From the NCBI GenBank assembly GCA_905214865.1, contig CAJMNO010000006.1, positions 40,571 to 104,570 of the forward strand: a stretch of 64,000 nt of DNA, read 5' to 3'. Position 1 is the first letter of the stretch. Every line of letters starts with the position of its first letter. This document shows positions 34,835-44,061 of the stretch, piece by piece. Under the pieces are notes generated by a model that did not search any database, had not been told where the DNA came from, and saw nothing but the letters and a program-made list of their open reading frames with translations. Source of the stretch: an uncultured bacterium. Its GTDB lineage: Bacteria; Actinomycetota; Coriobacteriia; Coriobacteriales; Atopobiaceae. The translations under genes and the position numbers were made by a program.

Positions 34835-34864
34835 GGGTCTGTCGGGCGCAGTGACGCGACGGCG

Positions 34865-36076
34865 CTACGCGTTGAACACGTGCTCGTCCAGGCGGCGGAA
34901 GGCCTCCTCGACCCTGCTGGTGGGCAGCGCGAGGTTGATGCGGATGCTCTGCGGTGCGAGGAACGCGGCGCCGTCCTGCCAGGCGACGCCCACGTCCCAG
35001 CCTGCCTTCTCCAGCTGCGGGAGGGTCCAGCCGTGCTCGCCGAGCCACCCCGAGCAGTCGATCAGCAGCATGTACGTGGCCTGCGGGCGATAGACGCTGA
35101 CGCCCTCGAAGCGGTCGCGCACGCAGTCGCACGCCAGGTCGACGTTGCGGTTGAGGACGGGGAGGAGCTGGTCGAGCCACTCGGCGCCCTCGTCGCCGTA
35201 CGCCCCCATGAGGGCCTCCATGCTGAGGACGTTCATCTCGTTGTAGTGGGTTGCGTCGGAGACGGAGCGCATGCGGTCGCGAAGGCGGGCATTGTAGGTG
35301 ACGGAGTAGCTGCCCACCAGGCCCGCAAGGTTGAAGGTCTTGCTGGGGGCGAAGAGCGAGATGGTGTTGTCGTGCGCCCAGGGCGTGACCGACTGGGGCG
35401 AGACGTACCGCGCGCCGGGCAGCACGAGGTCGCTCCAAATCTCGTCCGCGATGACCACACACTGGTAGCGCTCGAAGAGCCGCATGGCACGCTCCAGCTC
35501 CTCGCGCTCCCACACGCGGCCGCAGGGGTTGTGCGGCGAGCAGAGGATCGCGACATGCACGTGGTGGTCACGGAGCTTGCGCTCCATGTCGTCGTAGTCC
35601 ATGCGCCAGGTGCCCTCGGCGTCCCTCACGAGCGGGCTGTGGAGGGCGCGACGGCCCATCGCGGCAAGCGTCTTGGTGAACCCAACGTAGGTGGGCGAGT
35701 TGATGAGGATCTCGTCACCGGGGGCCGAGAAGGCCGCGAGGGCGCTTGAGACGCCGCCCAGGACGCCGTTTTGGTAGTCGACGTACTCGCGGCGGATGTC
35801 CGTGACCCCCTTGCGGCGGGCGTGCCAGGACGAGATGGCGTCGTAGTAGGCGTCGGGCCTCAGGAAGTAGCCGAAGGCGGGATGCCGCGCGCGGCGGATG
35901 ATGGCATCGGTTATGCATGCGGGGGCGGCAAAGTTCATGTCTGCCACCCACATGGGGATGAGGTCCCAGCCCGGCTTGGGCGGGTCGGGGGAGAAGCCGG
36001 GAATCTTGCCAAGGCCGTCGATGGCGAGCGCGTTTGTGCCGCTCCTGTCCAGGGTCGTCTCGAAGTCGTAGTGCAT
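34865..36076 (-). CDS. MalY/PatB-type aminotransferase (cystathionine beta-lyase-like)
   Basis: A 403-residue PLP enzyme of the MalY/PatB subfamily, which cleave cystathionine to homocysteine, pyruvate and ammonia. The start MHYDFETTLDRSGTNALA and LIPMWVADMNFAAPACITDAI are subfamily hallmarks; the internal-aldimine lysine is in SLFAPSKTFNLAGL, and CSPHNPCGRVW replaces the usual NPHNPTG loop. The ATG at 36076 gives the correct length. It converges on the Nudix gene with 30 bp between stops. Whether it serves methionine synthesis or sulphide release from cysteine is not decided by sequence. Confidence 0.87.
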   Translation of the reverse strand: MHYDFETTLDRSGTNALAIDGLGKIPGFSPDPPKPGWDLIPMWVADMNFAAPACITDAIIRRARHPAFGYFLRPDAYYDAISSWHARRKGVTDIRREYVDYQNGVLGGVSSALAAFSAPGDEILINSPTYVGFTKTLAAMGRRALHSPLVRDAEGTWRMDYDDMERKLRDHHVHVAILCSPHNPCGRVWEREELERAMRLFERYQCVVIADEIWSDLVLPGARYVSPQSVTPWAHDNTISLFAPSKTFNLAGLVGSYSVTYNARLRDRMRSVSDATHYNEMNVLSMEALMGAYGDEGAEWLDQLLPVLNRNVDLACDCVRDRFEGVSVYRPQATYMLLIDCSGWLGEHGWTLPQLEKAGWDVGVAWQDGAAFLAPQSIRINLALPTSRVEEAFRRLDEHVFNA

Positions 36077-36728
36077 GCGGGTCTCTCCCCTCGCGTGGTG
36101 TTGTACGACCCATGGTATCGCGACGACGGGCGGGACGGCGGGAGCAGGCGAGACAAGCTGGGGGGGTCCGCGGCGGCACGCCACTGGCTGCGACGGGTTT
36201 GGGACGCTGCAAAAGGTTTGGGCGGACGTCCTGCTGGCATTGGGGAAGGGCGAAGTCAGTGAAGGGGCGGATGGCAGCCCTCCGTGCTCGCTGCCGCCCT
36301 GAGATGGGGAAGCTACACGTGCCCCGACTGCGGACTTGCGCAGGGTCCATGCCCTGGGCGCGGGCCTGGGCCATTTGCCGTGAGGACATGGGGCATGGGC
36401 CCCGCCCACTAGTTGATTGGGCCACGCAGCAGCACTGCATGAGGTGCCACGGCAGGTCTGGGCTGCCCCCCTCGTGACACCGAGGAAACAGAGTCAGGGA
36501 GGTACGGGGCCTTACGAGCCCGTTTCGAGTACGGCGTCGATTGGGTGCGCGTGCTCGCGAATCCGCCCCACGCCGCTAGCTGGCGGGAGACTTCACAGGG
36601 CGCACAGTTTGGGGCTGCAGACTTCCGCGATGCCAGGGCAAGGCGCGTGCGGAAAAGTTTGCTGCGCTTCTCTCCCCTGCTTTACCAGCGGTTATGTTGG
36701 AGGAATCGGACTCGAGGAAGGGGGTTGG
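36077..36728. other. Divergent gap without a supported gene
   Basis: 650 bp between the MalY-type gene and the AbiEi-DUF559 gene. Frames here are short and lack ribosome sites. I see no tRNA and no member of the 48-bp palindrome family. GTGCCCCGACTGCGG-like Cys-coding runs near 36320 are not in a long frame. Confidence 0.4.
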
Positions 36729-37703
36729 ATGGGGAAGGGCTTTTGGAAGGCGCGGCAAAGGGATGTCGAGCTTCTTTTGGACGAGGCGGAGGGCGAGGGA
36801 AGGTGCGCCATTGCCGGCAAGCGACAGAGGGACCTGCTGAGGAGAAGGCAGATGGCAGGTGACCTCGTGAGGCCGTTTCCCTCCGCCTTCATGCGAAGGG
36901 GGACGTGGGAGGGGCTCTCGCCGGAGGGGCAGTGCCTTGCCGTGATCAGGACGGTTGGGCTTCTCCATCCGGACTGGTTGTTTTGCAATGGGTCGGCGGC
37001 GCTCGTGCACGGGCTGGAGGTCCCCTGTGTCGACCCGGGCGTCGTCTGTGTCACGGGGATCGATGGGGCGGGAGGGTCCAGCTCGCTCCACGTGAGAAGG
37101 CACGCCTTGAAGAGGCGGTGGGTCCTCGTGGACGGTCTGCGGGTCACGGACTACGAGCAGACCGTTACGGACTGCCTGGGGAGCCTTGGCTTTGCTCGCG
37201 GGCTTGCGGTCGCGGACTCCCACCTGAGGAAATGCGGCGACACGGTGGATGGGCTGTCTCGGCTGGTGCGGGAGTCCCAGTTGATGGGGGCGAAGAGGTC
37301 GGAGGCGCTTCGAACCGCATACTGGGCAGACGGGCTGAGCGAGAACGGAGGGGAGTCCTTCGCCCGCGCGCGGATGCTGCAGCTTGGCTTCGCCAGGCCG
37401 GCGCTGCAGGTTCCGATTGCGGACCCGGTTGGGGGCGGGCGGACGTTTCGCGTTGACTATCTGTGGACACGCGAGGACGGGACCCGCATTGCCGGCGAGC
37501 TGGACGGACGCGAGAAGTATTGGCGGGAGGACATGACCGGCGGGAGAAGCGCCGTGGACGTCCTCTGCGACGAGAGGCTTCGCGAGTCTCGCCTGTCGAT
37601 GGCCGGGGTCATGGTGGTTCGCTTCTCGTTTGCCCAGGCAGCCAGGGGAGATGAACTCGCCAGGATCCTGACGGCGGCCGGGGTGCCAAGGCGCGTCGAG
37701 TAG
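36729..37703 (+). CDS. AbiEi-like protein with DUF559-type nuclease domain
   Basis: A 324-residue orphan. The N-terminal two-thirds resemble AbiEi in plan: DLLRRRQMAGDLVRPFPSAF, NGSAALVHGLEV, SLHVRRHALKRRWVLVDGLRVT, DYEQTVTDCLGSL. The C-terminal part looks like a DUF559/Vsr-type PD-(D/E)xK nuclease: an early Glu in GESFARARML, FRVDYLW with Asp, and IAGELDGREKYW with Glu and Lys. No AbiEii toxin adjoins it. GAGGAAGGGGG precedes the ATG at 36729. Such solitary proteins are common in Coriobacteriia; defence or transcription control is inference. Two 54-bp palindromes follow its stop. Confidence 0.65.
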   Translation: MGKGFWKARQRDVELLLDEAEGEGRCAIAGKRQRDLLRRRQMAGDLVRPFPSAFMRRGTWEGLSPEGQCLAVIRTVGLLHPDWLFCNGSAALVHGLEVPCVDPGVVCVTGIDGAGGSSSLHVRRHALKRRWVLVDGLRVTDYEQTVTDCLGSLGFARGLAVADSHLRKCGDTVDGLSRLVRESQLMGAKRSEALRTAYWADGLSENGGESFARARMLQLGFARPALQVPIADPVGGGRTFRVDYLWTREDGTRIAGELDGREKYWREDMTGGRSAVDVLCDERLRESRLSMAGVMVVRFSFAQAARGDELARILTAAGVPRRVE

Positions 37704-37726
37704 CTGGGGCGGAGCTATTTTTCGTG

Positions 37727-37841
37727 TCTCGTAAGGATTGACGCGTTTATGTCCGCCTAAACGCGCGTTTCTTTACGAGATTCGAAGTTCCGTAAGAATT
37801 GACGCGGTTAGCACCCTGTAAACGCGTCAAATCTTATGAGA
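37727..37841. repeat. Twin 54-bp palindromes
   Basis: Units 37727-37780 and 37788-37841 have the same length and similar sequence: both read CGTAAG-ATTGACGCG and CTGTAAACGCG or CTAAACGCG, with arms that pair (TTGACGCG with CGCGTCAA; TCTCGTAA with TTACGAGA). They are 61 bp apart, between the AbiEi-DUF559 gene and a terminator, and differ from the 48-bp family. Confidence 0.7.
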
Positions 37842-37881
37842 CCCCTGATGGGGGGGTCCGGGGAGCAGCGACAGCAAAGCA

Positions 37882-37915
37882 GGGGTCCGCGTCCACCTGG
37901 ACCACGGACCCCTTT
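37882..37915 (+). terminator. Terminator after the AbiEi-DUF559 gene
   Basis: GGGGTCCG and CGGACCCC form a stem with an inner TCCA/TGGA pair, followed by TTTA. It ends the plus-strand transcript before the convergent acetyltransferase gene. Confidence 0.65.
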
Positions 37916-38005
37916 AGGTTGGCCCCTCGCACTGGGCGGGAGATTGATTGACGCGAGCAGGCACGCACAACCGCACGTGCAGCACCCCCCCACCCGTGCG
38001 AACCC

Positions 38006-38284
38006 CTACTCGGCAACCAGGATGTCGCTGTACTGCGGGTTCTTCTGGAACCAGCGCTGCGCGTACGGGCAGGTGGCACGTGCCTTCACGCCCGCGAAGC
38101 GCAGGTGCCGGGCGGCCTGTCCCATGAGTCTGCCGGCGAGGCCGGTGCCACGCTCGGAGGGCTCCACGTACGTCTCGTTGAAGTTGGCGACACCGTCGTC
38201 GTCCATGGGGAACGAGACGCGACCCATCACGGTACCCCTATCGTTGACAAAGACCACCTCGTCGTCTTCGGTCTGCATGTTCAT
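38006..38284 (-). CDS. Small GNAT-family N-acetyltransferase (NATD1-like)
   Basis: A 92-residue single-domain protein of the YjdJ/NATD1 group. VANFNETYVEPSERGTGLAGRLMGQAARHLRFAG holds the acetyl-CoA pyrophosphate-binding loop R-G-x-G-L-A, and CPYAQRWFQKNPQYSDIL is the standard end. The protein is shorter than typical GNATs, as usual in this group. GGGGAGAGA precedes the ATG at 38284. The acceptor is unknown. Confidence 0.85.
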   Translation of the reverse strand: MNMQTEDDEVVFVNDRGTVMGRVSFPMDDDGVANFNETYVEPSERGTGLAGRLMGQAARHLRFAGVKARATCPYAQRWFQKNPQYSDILVAE

Positions 38285-38308
38285 GACGCTCTCTCCCCTC
38301 TTTACGGG

Positions 38309-38334
38309 CCACGCCGCCCCGAAGGGCGGCGTGG
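38309..38334. terminator. Hairpin upstream of the acetyltransferase gene
   Basis: CCACGCCGCCC pairs perfectly with GGGCGGCGTGG across CGAA. It lies between the radical SAM stop and the acetyltransferase start on the minus strand; the T-rich side (GTGTTCGTTT) is on the plus strand. The rest of 38335-38605 has no gene. Confidence 0.5.
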
Positions 38335-38605
38335 GTGTTCGTTTATGTAAAGTAGTTCTACCCAAGGGGAGCCTCGTCCAAACCCAAGGTCCCTTGGAGG
38401 CGTGCCATGGGAGAGGAATCGGGCGAGAGGAGCGGGACGGCCAAACAAGCCCCGGGCCAGGAGAGCGAGCATGGGGCCGAGGCGACGAGCGGGCCGACGG
38501 GTCAGCCCCGCCTCGCAGCACGGGGCGGGGTGCAGGCTCGCGGCAAAGGGACAACGCCCCTCTCCCCCAGCAACGCCAGGCGAGAGGGACGCAGGCGACG
38601 CAGCC

Positions 38606-40039
38606 CTAGCTGATCCAGCCGTTGGGGTCCTTGCCCTCGGCGGCGAGGCGGTCGGAGAGGCGCTTCTTGGGCGACTTCTCCCACAGCGGCTCGGATGCAA
38701 CGGCCCAGCGCTCGGCGACGGCCTTGGTCTTGCCCTCGAGCTCGTCCACGTCCTCGGGGTGCGTGTAGTCGGTGGACTTGGCGCCGGTCTCGTGCACCAT
38801 CTCGGAGAGCTTTCCGGGGTTGTCGAGCAGCGGGCACGGCCTCAGCATGTTGGTATTGAACGGCTGGTGCGCCTGGTAGCTCTTGAACAGCGGGCTCTTG
38901 TAGCACTCGAGCAGGCTCTTCTCGCGGATGTTGCTGTCGGAGTAGTGGATGAACGCGCAGGGCTCGGCGTCGCCACCGGCATTGATGTGCAGGTAGCGAC
39001 GACCGCCGGCGATGCAGCCACCGGTGTACTCGCCGTCGTTCCAGAAGTCGGCGAAGAAGATGGGCACGTTGTTGCGCCAGTTGTCGCGGACCTTGTGGTA
39101 CATGCCGGAACGCTGCTCGGCGGTGGCGAGGAGCTCGACGGGAGCGCCCAGGCCAACGGGCATGTAGGTGAAGATCCAGGCGAAGAGGACGCCCTTGTCC
39201 ACCAGGAACTGGATGAACTCGTCAGAGGTGATGGAGTCGTAGTTCTGGCTGGTGTAGCAGATGGAGGCGCCAAACGGGAGCCTGCGCTCGCGCAGCAGGT
39301 CCATGGCGTGGGTTACCTTGGCAAAGGTGCCCTTGCCGCGGCGGGCGTCAGTGGCCTCCTCAAAGCCCTCGATGGAGAAGGCGGGCATGAAGTTCTTGAC
39401 GCGCGCGATCTCGTCGGCGAACTCCTCGTCCACCAGGGTGCCGTTGGTGAACGCGCTGAAGTAGCAGTCGGGGTGCAGCTCGCACAGGCGGATGAGGTCG
39501 CGCTTGCGCAGCGTGGGCTCGCCGCCGGTGTAGAGGTAGACGTAGGTGCCGAGCTCCTTGCCCTGCGTGATGATGGAGTTGAGCTCGTCGAAGGTCATCG
39601 ACTTCTGCTTGGAGTCGGTGTAGTTGGCGGCCCAGCAGCCGTTGCAGTGCAGGTTGCACGCCGTGGTGGGGTCCATCAGGATGGCCCAGGGGCAGTTGCA
39701 GCCCTCGCGCTCGTTGACCTGGCGCTGGATGTTGCCGCCCAGGGTGACGGAGTTGACGAAGAAGTTCTGCACGAAGGTGCGGGCGACCTCGCGGTCCACG
39801 TTGTTGATCACGTTGTCCACGAGTCGGCGCCAGTTGTTGTCGGGGTCCTTCATGTAGCCCATGACCATGTTGAACAGGCGCAGCTGAGCGTCGTTGATCT
39901 TGTCGCCCGAGCCGGCGAACTTGTTGACCATCGACTCGACCTTGGGAAGGTTGCCGTCGAAGTCGTCGTAGAGCATGTCAAAGCCCTTGTTCACGGCGAC
40001 GGAGATCGCCTTCGCCTTGAGCGAGTTAATCGCAGACAC
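38606..40039 (-). CDS. Radical SAM protein of unknown substrate
   Basis: A 477-residue radical SAM enzyme with CNLHCNGCW (C128, C132, C135) binding the 4Fe-4S cluster. LYTGGEPTLRKRDLIRLCELH is the SAM-binding GGEP motif. A C-terminal block with cysteines (GGCIAGGRRYLHINAGGDAEPCAFIHYSD) resembles an auxiliary SPASM-like cluster site. The first 110 residues are helical (MDDFDGNLPKVESMVNKFA-like region near 25-45) and unusual. The start is a GTG at 40039 after AGGGGA. Members of this family are widespread in gut anaerobes; the reaction is unknown to me. Confidence 0.82.
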   Translation of the reverse strand: MSAINSLKAKAISVAVNKGFDMLYDDFDGNLPKVESMVNKFAGSGDKINDAQLRLFNMVMGYMKDPDNNWRRLVDNVINNVDREVARTFVQNFFVNSVTLGGNIQRQVNEREGCNCPWAILMDPTTACNLHCNGCWAANYTDSKQKSMTFDELNSIITQGKELGTYVYLYTGGEPTLRKRDLIRLCELHPDCYFSAFTNGTLVDEEFADEIARVKNFMPAFSIEGFEEATDARRGKGTFAKVTHAMDLLRERRLPFGASICYTSQNYDSITSDEFIQFLVDKGVLFAWIFTYMPVGLGAPVELLATAEQRSGMYHKVRDNWRNNVPIFFADFWNDGEYTGGCIAGGRRYLHINAGGDAEPCAFIHYSDSNIREKSLLECYKSPLFKSYQAHQPFNTNMLRPCPLLDNPGKLSEMVHETGAKSTDYTHPEDVDELEGKTKAVAERWAVASEPLWEKSPKKRLSDRLAAEGKDPNGWIS

Positions 40040-40364
40040 GTGGTTCCCCTTTCCATTGCACGACCAGACTCCCGGGACAGGCCGAAACGCGTCTCGCCGG
40101 ACTCGACAGGGCATGTCCATGGTGTCGAATTCTGACAAGTATAGACATGCCCCACCCGCTTTTGACCAGGGGTTGGAAAGTTGCCCTTAAGGGAATGGCA
40201 ACGGTCATGTGCGGCACGCGGCGAGCCTCAGGAGGGAGGACGCCCGAAGCGCCGAGTGTGCCCGGTCACGCGCGGCACGCGACCCGAAGGCGGGCAAGAG
40301 ATACCTGCGTTCCCAGTTGAGAGGGACGTGGCAACTTGGCCCCCACCAATCGGGCTGGCAGAGG
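40040..40364. promoter_or_regulatory. Promoter region of the radical SAM gene
   Basis: This 325-bp gap has no gene. TATACT on the minus strand (40139-40144), about 100 bp upstream of the radical SAM start, is a plausible -10; no strong -35 is seen at 17 bp. The rest is featureless. Confidence 0.4.
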
Positions 40365-41039
40365 CTAGCCCAACTTGCCGGCGGCGATGAGGTCCCGCAC
40401 CTCGTTGAGGTCGCCGCAGATGGCGACGGCATGCTCGCGGGCCGCGTCATCCGGTGCGATGAGGTCGGGAACCATGACCGGCAGGAAGCCGCCGCGCCAG
40501 CCCGCCTCGATGCCGTTGAGGCTGTCCTCGAGCACGAGCGAGCGTCCCGGTTCGGCATCCAGGCGACGCGCCGCCTCGAGGAACACGTCGGGCGCCGGCT
40601 TGCCGTGCTCGACCTCCTCTGCGGAGACGAGCAGGTCGACCATGTCGCGGGCTCCGACGCGGCGAAGCTGCGCGTCGATCATGTCGCGGGGGCTGGACGA
40701 CGCGACGGCCGTGCGGATGCCCTCGCGGCGGAGATGCGCGAGCAGCTCCCCCAGGCCGGGCTTGGCGGGGACGCCCTCTTCGCACAAACGGTTGAAGCAC
40801 GCGACCTGACGGCGGCGAAACTCCTCGGCGGGGACCCTTCCGACACCGAGCTGCCCGTCGAGGGCGCGCCGCATCTGGTCGATCCCCGCGCCGCGGCTCA
40901 TGTCGATCATGGTCTGGAGGGAGTCGCGGGGGATGTCGGTGACCCTCATGTCCGCCAGGACGGGGACCCACGTCCTGTCCCAGATGGGCTCGGTGTCGAT
41001 CATGAGTCCGTCCATGTCAAAGATTGCCGCCTGCAGCAT
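40365..41039 (-). CDS. HAD-superfamily hydrolase, beta-phosphoglucomutase-like
   Basis: A 224-residue HAD phosphatase. Motif I is AAIFDMDGLMIDTEP (nucleophile and acid Asp near 8 and 10), motif II TAVASSS, motif III with the lysine in EVEHGKPAPDVFLEAARRL, and motif IV LVLEDSLNGIEAGWRGG. The helical cap after motif I (IWDRTWVPVLADMRV...) is of the beta-phosphoglucomutase type. A small sugar or nucleotide monophosphate is the usual substrate, but not predictable here. The ATG at 41039 begins just before motif I. Confidence 0.87.
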   Translation of the reverse strand: MLQAAIFDMDGLMIDTEPIWDRTWVPVLADMRVTDIPRDSLQTMIDMSRGAGIDQMRRALDGQLGVGRVPAEEFRRRQVACFNRLCEEGVPAKPGLGELLAHLRREGIRTAVASSSPRDMIDAQLRRVGARDMVDLLVSAEEVEHGKPAPDVFLEAARRLDAEPGRSLVLEDSLNGIEAGWRGGFLPVMVPDLIAPDDAAREHAVAICGDLNEVRDLIAAGKLG

Positions 41040-41293
41040 GGGACCCCCGGTTCCTCTCGCCTTGGTCATCCTGTGCCATGGTACGGCGAGAGGGGCGCGG
41101 GCGTGGGGTTTGGGGCCGACCTCCACGGGACGAGGGGAAGTCGGGGCCGCGGCGAGGGGCAACGGAACAGGAAGCTGGTGCGACGGGACGGAACGGCCAG
41201 GGTTCGCGCGACTGGCACCACCCCATCGGCAGCCGAGACGATTCCGCCCGCCCCGCGCAGCGCCGTCCGGCAAAGGGCCGACGCGCCTCTCCC

Positions 41294-42076
41294 CTACAGA
41301 CGCCTGAGCAGCTGCCAGACTCCCATGACCACCGGCGCGGGCAGCACCTTGCCCGCGATGCGCATGACGAAGGAGCTCACGGCACAGGTGGCCACCGGGT
41401 AGTTGATGGAGTTGATCCGCCACGACCACCGGACCACGTGATGGGGGCTCAGGTTGGGGAAGGTGTGCCTGACCGTGGTCTGGCCCTCCCCGGCGGACGA
41501 GCGGGCGACCTTGTTGAACTCGGTCCTGACCCAGATGGGGCACACCGCCGTGATGCGGATGCCCCTCCCCTGCAGCTCGAGCCTGAGGCCGCGCGTGTAC
41601 GACAGCACGAACGCCTTGCTCGCGGCGTACAGGTCGAGCCCCGGCAGGGGCTGGAAGGCGGCGCAGCTGGCAAGCTGCAGCACGCGGCTGCCGCGCCCCA
41701 GGTAGGGGAGGCACACGCGCGTGACGTCGGCGACGGCGCGGCAGTTGAGGTCCACGAGCGCGTCGGTCTGCTCGAGCGACATGTCCTCCACGTTGGCGAA
41801 CTTGCCAAACCCGGCGGCGTTGACCAGCAGGGCGACCTGGAATTCGGGGCGGTCCGACTCCCGGCGCAGCTCGTCGGCGAGCCTGGTGGCGCTGCCCCTC
41901 TCGGCAAGGTCGAGCGAGAACCACCGGGACTCGGTGGAGAGGGACGTCGCCAGCTCGCGCAGGCGCTCCTCCCGACGGGCCACGAGCCAGATCTGGTCGT
42001 AGCCCTGGGTGTCGGCCCAGAGCGCGTACTCGCGCCCCAGGCCGCTCGAGGCGCCCGTGATGATCGCCACTCTCAC
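41294..42076 (-). CDS. Short-chain dehydrogenase/reductase
   Basis: A 260-residue SDR with a Rossmann fold. VAIITGASSGLGREYA carries the TGxxxGxG cofactor loop; VNAAGFGKF replaces the NNAG motif; the catalytic Ser is in VLQLASCAAF and Tyr/Lys in LYAASKAFVLSYTRGL. The start is taken as a GTG at 42076, directly before the first strand. The C-terminal 50 residues are hydrophobic (VATCAVSSFVMRIAGKVLPAPVVM) and may contact the membrane. It converts a carbonyl or hydroxyl group; substrate unknown. Confidence 0.82.
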   Translation of the reverse strand: MRVAIITGASSGLGREYALWADTQGYDQIWLVARREERLRELATSLSTESRWFSLDLAERGSATRLADELRRESDRPEFQVALLVNAAGFGKFANVEDMSLEQTDALVDLNCRAVADVTRVCLPYLGRGSRVLQLASCAAFQPLPGLDLYAASKAFVLSYTRGLRLELQGRGIRITAVCPIWVRTEFNKVARSSAGEGQTTVRHTFPNLSPHHVVRWSWRINSINYPVATCAVSSFVMRIAGKVLPAPVVMGVWQLLRRL

Positions 42077-42131
42077 CTGCCTGCACCGCCCCTTTCCGTC
42101 GTCGCGCCGACGCGTGCCCGATGCCGGGCCG

Positions 42132-43286
42132 CTACTCCTGCGGAAGCTCGTCCGCGTTGGGATCCCAGTCGGTGAGGCAGTCGTCGAGCCCCGCCACGAT
42201 GGCATCCTTGTCAAGGTTGCGACCGATGAAGCAGAGCTTGGTCATGCGGTCGCCGCACACGGGATCCCAGTCGTCCATGACCTGGGGGTTCTCGGCGATG
42301 ATCTGCTTGCGCTCCTCCTCGGGGGCCGACGCCACGAACAGGCCGTTCTCGCTGAGCGTGACCTGCTGGCCGGCCTGCTCGAACACGTAGCACATGTCGG
42401 GGTCCTGCGAGGCCCAGACCATGCCCTTGGTGCGGATGATGTCGTCGGGCCAGGTGGTCACGTAGTCGGACAGGCGGTCGATGTCGAAGGGCTGGCGCCG
42501 CTCGTACACAAACGTCGAGATGCCGTACTCCAGCACCTCGGGGTCCTCGTGCTCCTCGGGGTGGTCCATGGCGTCGAGCCAGGCGGCCGAGTTGTAGGCG
42601 CGGTCAAAGTCAAAGCGGTTGGTGTCGAGCACCTCGGAGAGCGGGACGTTCCCCTGGGTCGCCTCCACGATCTTTGCGTCCTTCTGCAGGCTGCGGACGA
42701 TTGCCTTGAGCTCGCTGATCTGCTCGGGGGTCACCTTGTCGGTCTTGTTGAGGACCACGGTGGTGCAGAACTCGAGCTGCTGGATGAGAAGGGACTCGAT
42801 GTCGTCCTCGTCGATGTTGTCGGCAAGCAGGTCCTTGCCACCATGGAACTCGTCGAACATGCGGGCGCAGTCCACCACCGCAACGATGTTGTCCAGGTCA
42901 AGGGGGGCCTTGCCGCCGTTCTTGCTCTGGTCGCAGAAGGCCGAGATGGTGTAGGCGATGGGGATGGGCTCGCAGATGCCCGAGGCCTCGATGATGATGT
43001 AGTCGAAGTCGCCGGACTGAGCGATGTTGCCCAGCTGCCTGGCGAGGTCGTCCGAGAGGGTGCAGCAGATGCAGCCGTTGGTCATGGGGATGAGGTCGTC
43101 GGTCTTGGACAGGCCGCCGTCGCGGATGAGGCTCGCGTCGACGTTGACCTCACCGATGTCGTTGACGATGACCGCCGCGCGAATGCCCTCGTCGTTGGAC
43201 AGGATGTGGTTGAGGAGGGTGGTCTTGCCCGCCCCCAGGTAGCCGGTGAGAAGGACGATCTTCACGGGCTTGTCGCTCCTTGGCAT
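42132..43286 (-). CDS. CobW/COG0523 GTPase, putative metal chaperone
   Basis: A 384-residue G3E GTPase. Walker A is LLTGYLGAGKTTLLNHIL (about 12-29), the metal-binding CxCC reads NGCICCTLSDDL, switch residues IIIEASGICEP follow, and the base-recognition motif is VVLNKTDKV. The C-terminal CobW_C domain is present. Proteins of this type deliver zinc, cobalt or iron to client enzymes; in low-zinc responses they are ZigA/YciC-like. No Zur box could be verified upstream. The ATG at 43286 has a weak purine site. Confidence 0.87.
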   Translation of the reverse strand: MPRSDKPVKIVLLTGYLGAGKTTLLNHILSNDEGIRAAVIVNDIGEVNVDASLIRDGGLSKTDDLIPMTNGCICCTLSDDLARQLGNIAQSGDFDYIIIEASGICEPIPIAYTISAFCDQSKNGGKAPLDLDNIVAVVDCARMFDEFHGGKDLLADNIDEDDIESLLIQQLEFCTTVVLNKTDKVTPEQISELKAIVRSLQKDAKIVEATQGNVPLSEVLDTNRFDFDRAYNSAAWLDAMDHPEEHEDPEVLEYGISTFVYERRQPFDIDRLSDYVTTWPDDIIRTKGMVWASQDPDMCYVFEQAGQQVTLSENGLFVASAPEEERKQIIAENPQVMDDWDPVCGDRMTKLCFIGRNLDKDAIVAGLDDCLTDWDPNADELPQE

Positions 43287-43382
43287 GTGATGCCTTCGCT
43301 TTCTGGTTGAGGTTGTTCAGCACCTGCATCCTACCCACCGCGAGGGGCGCACATCGCCCTGGCACGGATGCGCACCCAAATC

Positions 43383-43400
43383 CCTCACGCCAACGTGAGG
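43383..43400 (-). terminator. Small hairpin after the 75-residue protein gene
   Basis: CCTCACG and CGTGAGG pair across CCAA, then GATTTGGG on the minus strand. Weak terminator candidate. Confidence 0.4.
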
Positions 43401-43418
43401 CAGGATTAGGCAGACGCG

Positions 43419-43646
43419 CTAGTGGATCCCCATGACGGCGAGGACGATGAGAATGGCCACGCCGACGACCACCGATATGACCGAGCTGCGCATCTTGCGG
43501 CGCACCAGGGCCTGGCGCTCCTCGTCGGTGAGCCCGTCGGAGCCGATGGCCCCCGGCGTGGCCTGGCTCTTTGCCTTGGCTGGCCCGCTCGCTGCCGGCT
43601 TGCCCGTCTTTGCGTGACCATGGGCGGACTTGAACCCCTTTGCCAT
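43419..43646 (-). CDS. Small single-pass membrane protein
   Basis: 75 residues with a basic, Ala/Gly/Lys-rich N-terminal half (KGFKSAHGHAKTGKPAASGP) and a C-terminal transmembrane helix (VISVVVGVAILIVLAVMGIH). DEERQALVRRKMRSS just before the helix is positively charged, suggesting a cytoplasmic N-terminus. GGGAGGG supports the ATG at 43646. I do not recognise the family. Confidence 0.6.
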   Translation of the reverse strand: MAKGFKSAHGHAKTGKPAASGPAKAKSQATPGAIGSDGLTDEERQALVRRKMRSSVISVVVGVAILIVLAVMGIH

Positions 43647-44061
43647 GGACCCTCCCTACCACTCGACAGGGGTCGACGGGCGGAATCCCCGTTCGTCTCC
43701 CCTGCGGAACCCTGTTCTCTGGCAGACCATTCTCCACCTTTGTCAGGCCAGGCGCGAGGGATGCGGCATGCAGACCGGAGGGAGAGACGCGAAGCCACTC
43801 CCTCGCTCCCCGCCCCCTTGGCATCCAGCGGAACTTTGGAAGCCATCAATCCAAACCCCCGCGTCCACCTGTTCCCAAGCATCGTCAAAAGAACTCTAGG
43901 AAGAGGAGGGAGAGGGCCTGCGAGCCGGGACGGCAGCACACGCGTCCGTCTCTCCCGTGCCTTCCCCGACTCCCTGCCGGCAGGATGACGGGCATCCGAC
44001 ATTTGGAGGAGCGTCCGGACGGGTCACCCGAGGCCAAGATCTTGCATCAATGTTTTAATCA

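Noticed and set aside
36280..36480. SRP or other structural RNA in the divergent gap
   Set aside because: The GGAA-containing apical loop and pairing expected for SRP RNA are absent.
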